64,000 bases of DNA from Sabellastarte sp. h YS-2021 (Eukaryota > Annelida > Polychaeta > Sabellida > Sabellidae): assembly GCA_964017235.1 (NCBI GenBank), contig OZ024933.1, forward strand, positions 11,907,962 to 11,971,961. Direction: 5' to 3'. The translations under genes and the position numbers were made by a program. Below, piece after piece: positions 58,268-64,000 of the stretch. The notes under the pieces were generated by a model. It saw nothing but the letters and a program-made list of their open reading frames with translations. It did no database searches and was not told where the DNA came from. The stretch's first letter is position 1; the number at the start of each line of letters is the position of its first letter.

Positions 58268-59467
58268 GTACATGAGTGGGGCAATATTAAATATATATTG
58301 ATGTCCAGTAGCCTACCAGTGGAGTCTTTCTAACATATTATCAAGTTTAAAGAAATAGTTCCAATAAAATCAGTGAAAGGTAAGAAATCAGCCATTATCA
58401 GGTGTGAGTGATGTGCAGGTTTTTAGGATTTAAGAATAAAGTGCATATAACAGTCCAAATTTGACAGTAAGACAATGTTGTAAGAGCGAATTGTTGCATT
58501 GGATGGGCTTGTTATGCTCTACAAAAGAAAAACAAAATAGTGACCATTTTGTCTATAGTCTATTTCTAAAGTGAGCTTTTGTCAATACACATTTTTAAAA
58601 GACAAAAAAAAAATTCCAAATTAGGAAAATATGAGGGTAGATGTCTTGACAAACCAGGTATACTAGAAATGACGTATATCTGGATATATCTTTTACCACA
58701 ATTCAGCCAAAAGATATTTTAATAAATCAGTTGAACCACCCCATTAAGGAAGATTCATCAAGCCATTAATAAAAGCCTTCACATGACTTCTGCTTTTCTG
58801 GGAAATAACCACACAAAAGTCATTTTTCCACAATGCTAGAAAATAACCACGGCACACGCGAGAACAGGAACAGTCCATCGTGTAAAGTGAACAAATAGTG
58901 CAGTGATTAACTATTGCATCATGACCTAGGAGTGGAATTTCCCACATGGCTAAAAATAACACCTCTCTCTCTCTCTCTCTCTCTCTCTCGGGGTGCGTGC
59001 GTGTGTGTGTGTGTTTACCATATGGCATACAGCACTCTCAAAAAAAGACTGAAGAAGTTGTTTGAAAAGAACCAGTAAGCATGTTTTTAAATAGTTTTAA
59101 ATAGAAATAATGAGGAATAATATACATTTAAGGCAAAACAGTAAGTACAAACCTAAAACAGTTTTCCATGTGTTTGAAATTGGAAATACTCAATTTTCTG
59201 AAAACTAACATTTATGTTTCCCCAGTTGACATAATAAAATGCGGATACAGTAGATCTACGTGACTTGTAGTTAATATTGTCACTGCAGCAACAATAAACT
59301 TATAACTGGAAAGCTGTTTTGAAGATTGGAAATTTAACTAGTCTACTTAATAAAGATAACCTTTTAATAACGTACACTATACTCTAGAATCATAAACCAA
59401 ACCTCTTCTATTGCCTACAAAATATACACACAATATTTACTGATGACCTTGAATTTACAAGAAGTAT
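58268..59467. other. Intergenic with microsatellite, otherwise unassigned
   Basis: (CT)n at 58962-58989 followed by (GT)n at 58994-59014; no coding signal. Confidence 0.6.
58962..59014. repeat. Compound (CT)n-(GT)n microsatellite
   Basis: CT repeats, then GGGGTGCGTGC, then GT repeats. Confidence 0.95.
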
Positions 59468-59904
59468 GATTGTTCTGGGACCGGTTTCGGAAAGGCTCGA
59501 AGATTTAGCCAAGTTTTTGGTTTAGTCATAGACTTAAATATAAGACATCTGTCTTATAATATATAGCTAGGTCTGTGACCTAGCTGGGACCCAAATGGAT
59601 TTCACAAAGTGTGACTCAGTTAAGTTCAACCTTATCACATATCCACCATGGTTTTCTGCATCGTGTGACCTTTATTTCTATTAAAAATATTCTAATATTG
59701 ACATTTACCCATTGTTTGACACATTTTATCCCAGGAAAAATGTTGTTTTGCAATGGAAAGCCTTGTAACCACATAAAAACTTCCCCAATACTATTTTAGA
59801 AATGTGTCTTATATATTTATACTTTATTTAGAGCTCATTATAATTTTTGTAGTGGAGAAAAGTTTATGTTAGTCATATTTACATCTTTGTTCACAAAAGT
59901 TAAG
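59468..59904. mobile_element. Foldback family copy, right end replaced by a SINE
   Basis: Starts GGGACCGGTTTCGGAAAGGCTC. Interior blocks (TAGCTAGGTCTGTGACCTAG, TTTGTTCACAAAAGTTAAGC) resemble 60636-61229. The expected inverted right end is missing where SINE family C begins. Confidence 0.5.
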
Positions 59905-60065
59905 CCACTCTCAGGTGGTAACACACTTGCCTGGGAATATAGGGGACATGGGTTCAAACCCTGGTTCAAGCAGATATGTAGTAGCTCAGATGACCACTTA
60001 AAATAAATTATGGTTCTCTTTGGATCATATACCCCATAGACGACTATAGAACCTCAATAACATTG
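59905..60065 (+). mobile_element. tRNA-derived SINE, family C
   Basis: CTCTCAGGTGGTAACACACTTGCCTGGGAA (A-box region) and GGGTTCAAACCC (B box) lie about 33 bases apart, tRNA-like, followed by an unrelated body. Confidence 0.6.
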
Positions 60066-60635
60066 ATAGTCGTTCAAGGACCTCAGTCGTTTACTTAGGA
60101 ATGTTGCTAATACCCCATTCTCCCTACAGGTAGTATCACCCGCGGTAACCTGCATTTTGTTTCCCTGTCCTTGGATCACCACCTGACGTCTGTTTGCAAC
60201 CTTGCAAGTCATTGGCGAACTGTCCATTACCTTGCACATCCTACAGAACTTTTTAAAATTTCTGCCTCTGATTCTGGTACCTTGGCCATGCGCAGATGAT
60301 TTTGCACATATACATATAAATTTTGTACTATGGTAACCGAAGGTGTGGTCCACTGTGTACAAAAGGTTACGAGTAAAACTTATGACTGTGGGATGTACCG
60401 CCTATAGTGTAACAGAGGCATAAAATGAGCGATTTGGCTGTCCTTGTGCAGTCAGCTGGGTAAAATAGCACTTTCAGTCCAGTGGTACATAGAGATGTTG
60501 TGCCGAATATTAAAATACATCTTGACAACACCAAAGAAACTGAAAAATTCTCACCTATTTTCTATGATTGTCAACATAAACCAGTGGCATCCACGAAAAT
60601 GTTTCAAATTATCAGTTGATAGCATGACAAGAATC
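60066..60635. other. Intergenic, unassigned
   Basis: Short unconserved ORFs only. Confidence 0.5.
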
Positions 60636-61229
60636 TGGGGCGGATTTCATGAAAGGTCTCAGACTTAGCCCAGTCTCAGGCTGAGTCACTGGCTCAAATC
60701 TGAGCCTTTTGGCTCAGCCAAGTCTTTGTCTCAAATGGTTTTCACAGAAGGGGTCTCAGTTGAGACCAAGCTTATCAAATAACCACAGTGGTTTTCTGTG
60801 TCATGTGACCATTTTTTGGTAGTCAAAATATTCTACTGATGGCATATATGTTCCTTGTTTGACACATAATATCTCTGCTAAAATACCATTTTGCAATGGG
60901 AAGCCTTGTTAAACATGTAAAAACACCCAAGGACTACTTCAGGGGGTTGTTATATATACTTGTTCCCTATTTTCAGCCATTTCAAATTTTGAAGTGAAGA
61001 AAGAATTTTGGCGGCCATATTTGAGCCTTTGTTTACAAAACTTAATCCCACTTTTAACCAGTCTCAACATTTGAGCCAGTGGCTCAGCCAAAGCTGAGAC
61101 TGAGACCTTTTGTGAAATCCATTAAGGCTGAGACCATGGGCTCAAGTAAAATGTTCCAATAATTTGAGACCAAAGTCTTAAGTTTGAGCCTGAGACCGGG
61201 CTAAGACCTTTCGTGAAATCCGCCCCTGG
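60636..61229. mobile_element. Foldback/MITE with GGGGCGGATTTCATGAAAGG ends
   Basis: TGGGGCGGATTTCATGAAAG at 60637 is inverted as CTTTCGTGAAATCCGCCCC at about 61208-61226. The interior is rich in GGCTCAG/CTGAGCC and TGAGAC blocks on both strands. About 590 bp, no ORF. Confidence 0.88.
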
Positions 61230-61375
61230 GTTGATCGGCTACCATCAGAGATTATCAGTGACCCAAATCTGTAAAGGTTCTGTCTGAAAGGTTTTAATTC
61301 TAATTCTTTAGATGACATGATTTTTCTCTAAAACACCACAAAACCAATACAAACACAGAGTTTCTAAACTTCAGA

Positions 61376-61890
61376 GGTCAGTTTCATAAAAGAACTTAGA
61401 CTCAAAGTTAAGGCTTTTTTTTAAATGAAGCTATGTCTGTGGTCTCTGGGGGTTTCACAAACCTGCTAAGTCTAAGCTTTAGCTAAGTCTACCTGGGAAT
61501 GGGCTTAGCTTTAGTAAACAAAGACTTAAATATGGCCGCCATATATTTTCTTACTTCAAAATTTGAAATGCTTGAAAATAATAAATAAATAAAGAGAGCA
61601 CCTCCATAAATTAATCTTTAGACAAATTTTTGTGCTTACAAAGCTTTATATTGAAAAATAGTATTTTTCTAAGATAAAATGAGTTCAACATAGGATATGT
61701 GTCACCACTAAAATATTTTTATTAGATATAAAGGGGCGCATGCCATAATCACTGTGGTGATATGATAAACCTAGGCTAACCTTTGGAAAATCAATTTAAG
61801 TCCCAGACTTAGCACCAACAAAAGGCTCAGATTTAAATCTCTGACTTAGACTAAAAAGTCCGGTATTGTACCCTTTGTAAAACTAGCCCC
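61376..61890. mobile_element. Foldback/MITE, third copy
   Basis: GAGGTCAGTTTCATAAAAGA at 61373 is loosely inverted as CCTTTGTAAAACTAGCCCC at about 61871-61890. The interior has CTAAGTCTAAGC and GCTCAGATTTAAATCT blocks. Confidence 0.7.
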
Positions 61891-61891
61891 T

Positions 61892-62025
61892 AGGCCTGTA
61901 TTCACAAAAGGGATCAAGCTCAAGTTGAGCCAAAATTAGCTCAACTTTACAGCTTCTTAAAGAAAACTTGAGCTGATGTTTGGCTTAACTTGAGCTTGAT
62001 CCCTTTTGTAAATATGGCCACTGTA
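61892..62025. mobile_element. Short hairpin element
   Basis: GGCCTGTATTCACAAAAGGG and ATCAAGCTCAAGTTGAGCC at the left end are inverted at 61981-62022 (GGCTTAACTTGAGCTTGATC, CCCTTTTGTAAATATGGCC). A near-perfect 40-bp stem with a short loop. Confidence 0.88.
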
Positions 62026-62414
62026 ATTCTTATAACCTTCAAGTGTATATAATCCAGGTTTTTCACTCGATTATTAATAATGTGAAGCATTTCAAATTTT
62101 GGCGATTATAAACCACTGTGATATAAGTGAACATGTCACCCAATTAAACATAATGATGTTTCCAGAGTGAAATAAATTTAGATGATCCAAGCTACCCATT
62201 GGATCTGGTTTGTTGGTTTGACTCTTATAACATTTTCATTTATGGAGCGTTCACAGTTGTAATTATTGCTAGCATTATAGAAAAAAATCAAATCTGAGAC
62301 CAGATCTGTGGTCAAATGTTAAATGACCTTGTTGATCAATTCATACCTTAGCATCTTTGTCTAAATTATATATTTACTATGTAAATAAACTGAATAAATA
62401 TTGATTTATTGTAG
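62026..62414. other. Presumed upstream region of the second gene
   Basis: AT-rich; no core promoter motif that I would defend. Confidence 0.35.
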
Positions 62415-62494
62415 GTTCCCAGTGTGAGCGGTTGATGAAATAAAGAAAATGAATAATATGAATATGCATTTGATAATTCTGCTGCTTCATATTG
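62415..62494 (+). CDS. Candidate first coding exon of a second gene (signal peptide)
   Basis: Acceptor GATTTATTGTAG precedes 62415; a short 5' UTR leads to ATG 62449-62451. The exon encodes MNNMNMHLIILLLHIG and ends at a good donor GTGAGTAT (62495) in phase 1. A hydrophobic start followed by a phase-1 intron is the usual first coding exon of secreted or type I Ig proteins, so this may be the next member of a tandem receptor family. No following exon was found in the remaining 1.5 kb, which is repeats. Confidence 0.5.
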
Positions 62495-62514
62495 GTGAGT
62501 ATCCCTGTAGTGGT

Positions 62515-62700
62515 TGAAGTCGACTTTAAAGGTCAAAGGTCAAAGCTGGGATTTAATATATAATTCAACAGCTAGGGTCAAATTAGGACAGGTCCTCAGC
62601 ATTGTCACTTGTGGGAGTGACAAAATAGGCCATTTGGGGCCTCCAGATCTATTCAAACCCACCCATAACATCCTTACATGTTTATTAGTACCAGGCCATG
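62515..62700 (-). mobile_element. SINE family B copy
   Basis: CAACAGCTAGGGTCAAATTAGGACAGG and CAGCATTGTCACTTGTGGGA on the plus strand are the reverse of the body at 16130-16195. Confidence 0.6.
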
Positions 62701-62841
62701 ATAATACTTTTTAATGAACATTCATGTTATTTCAGTTGTAAATATAACGTGTAAAATGGAGCTTATTTGAGGCGGGTTGCGTGTAACCAACCCGTCTATT
62801 ACATTGATGTGTCTGACGTCTGTATGTCCAACCACATTTTT

Positions 62842-63450
62842 GTTTCCGGACTCTAACCCCAAAATGGTTTGTCCAATCAAATTCAATCTTAACAGGGAGA
62901 TAGATCACCATCATAGCTAGGTTGCTTTTAAAATTGGTGCAATTCCGTCTGCTTGTTTGTCCATTTTTTGTCAATTTGTCTGTCCGTCAACATCTCTGTT
63001 TCTGGACTCTAACTCAAAATCTGTCCAAATTTCCGTTTCCGGACTCTAACTCAAAAATGGTTTGTCCAATCCAATTCAAACTTGACAGTGAGGTAGATCA
63101 CCAACATAGCTAGGTTCCCTTCAAAATTGGTGTAATTCTGTTCGTTTGTGTGTCTGTTTTGTGTCCATTTATCTGTCGGTCAACATTTCTGTTTCTGGAC
63201 TCTAACTTGAAAATGCTTTGTCCAATCAAATTCAAACTTGACAGATAGATAGATCACCATCATAGCTAGGTTCCTTTCGAAATTGTTGTAATTCTGTTCA
63301 TTCGTTTGTCTGTCCATCAACATTTCTGTTTCAGGACTCTAACTCTAAAACGCTTTGTCCAATTGAATTCAAACCTGACAGGGAGATAGATCACCATCAT
63401 AGCTAAGTTGCTTTTGAAATTGGTGCAATTCCGTCCATTTGCTTGTCCAT
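62842..63450 (+). repeat. Tandem repeat array, units about 140-190 bp
   Basis: GGACTCTAAC starts near 62848, 63004, 63040, 63196 and 63334. Each full unit continues with TTTGTCCAAT...AATTCAA, AGATAGATCACCATCATAGC-like, then TGTCTGTCCATCAACATTTC-like sequence. Units differ by several bases and one is truncated. Confidence 0.88.
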
Positions 63451-63531
63451 TTATAACATAGATACAATTATGTAACTTAGATTAAAAGCTTTACATTTCT
63501 TAGCATGCCTAACAGATCCACCTTAATTTGG

Positions 63532-63824
63532 AAATTTTAATTACTTAAATGTAGCTTTTATAAGCTACAAGCTTACCATGTGGGACTGAATGCTTTACTG
63601 GTTGCCGCGAGGAACTACGACCAACGTCTAAGAAAAAAAGACATTTATTCTTGGCCTCAGGTTGTCGTCACGTGATCTGCCCTTTATGTTACAACTTTTC
63701 TCGTTGAGATTTAAACCCATATCCCACAGCTGTAATACAGCGGGGAGGCAGGGTGGGACTCTCCTCAGTCCCACATGGTAAGCTTGTAGCTTATAAAAGC
63801 TACATTTAAGTAATTAAAATTTTC
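63532..63824. mobile_element. MITE with about 57-bp perfect inverted ends
   Basis: Left end 63532-63588 (AAATTTTAATTACTTAAATG...CATGTGGGACTGA) is the exact reverse complement of about 63767-63822. Within each end GTAGCTTTTATAAGCTAC is itself nearly palindromic. The 180-bp centre has no ORF. The block AGCTTACCATGTGGGACTGA occurs once more, in direct orientation, at about 63846-63867. Confidence 0.88.
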
Positions 63825-64000
63825 AATTTTATTGCGCTACAATAGCTTACCATGTGGGACTGAATGCTGAATCCAACCGTCCGGAGGAGGGATTACAGCT
63901 GAGACTGGCAGATAAGTCTGTTTTTTCTTAGAATTTTGATAATAATAATAGAATGAAAGATCGAAAGTACCAGTCTGAGTCCCGTCTACAGGGCCCCAAT

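Noticed and set aside
62735..62770. Next exon of the second gene after TTATTTCAG at 62734
   Set aside because: In the required phase it stops after about 11 codons and enters repeat sequence.
1..64000. CRISPR arrays, operons, bacterial promoters or ribosome-binding sites
   Set aside because: The window is eukaryotic; the only regular repeats are microsatellites, a minisatellite-like array and transposon ends.

Overview
This is a stretch of AT-rich animal nuclear DNA, probably from an invertebrate and plausibly a marine lophotrochozoan such as a mollusc. The basis is GT-AG introns, phase-1 immunoglobulin exons, tRNA-derived SINEs, several LINE families, DIRS, Harbinger and piggyBac remnants, and a Ty3/gypsy retrotransposon. 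The species cannot be fixed from sequence alone. There are no bacterial genes, CRISPR arrays or rRNAs.

Host genes. One plus-strand gene spans about 1.8-53.8 kb. It encodes a type I membrane immunoglobulin-superfamily receptor. I placed twelve exons whose splice phases all agree: an IgV-like domain (1817-2200), two single-exon Ig domains (12488-12856, 13818-14132), one Ig domain split over two exons (14435-14608, 15161-15331), a membrane-proximal Ig-like domain without the usual cysteine pair (16824-17138), a transmembrane exon (18699-18809), and five small cytoplasmic exons (38919-39044, 39923-39985, 40599-40631, 48090-48120, 53696-53762). The cytoplasmic exons carry tyrosine motifs of ITIM, ITAM or SH2-ligand type. 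The first exon, holding the start codon, was not found. A second gene seems to begin at 62415 with a signal-peptide exon that also ends in phase 1.

Mobile DNA fills the introns. From left to right these are: a SINE; a Harbinger transposon with TAA target duplications (2463-4680); a DIRS fragment (7.4-7.96 kb, minus); piggyBac remnants (8.7-10.0 kb); and a 1.22-kb element with 89-bp inverted ends rich in palindromes (10040-11263). The 20-kb intron after the transmembrane exon holds a nested stack. A minus-strand LINE, partly tandem-duplicated at 19832-21903, is split by a Ty3/gypsy element (22563-34908; identical-length 303-bp LTRs, 4-bp target duplication). That element is itself hit by a SINE in pol and by a 5'-truncated LINE in its last reading frame. 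A longer LINE copy of the same family lies at 35.74-38.6 kb on the minus strand. Further right are a foldback element (40.35 kb), a DIRS element with RT, RNase H and tyrosine-recombinase remains (50.4-52.9 kb), more SINEs, a cluster of foldback elements (57.7-62.0 kb), a tandem array (62.84-63.45 kb) and a MITE with about 57-bp inverted ends (63.53-63.82 kb).

The most unusual item is the third reading frame of the Ty3/gypsy element. Downstream of integrase, where some elements carry env, it encodes an Arg/Ser-rich start, a basic region with a possible C2H2 zinc finger, and a TatD-family metal-dependent nuclease domain with all expected metal ligands visible. A splice acceptor lies directly before its ATG and a good donor lies in the 5' LTR, suggesting expression from a spliced mRNA. 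This copy is broken by stops, frameshifts, a 131-bp duplication and a LINE insertion.
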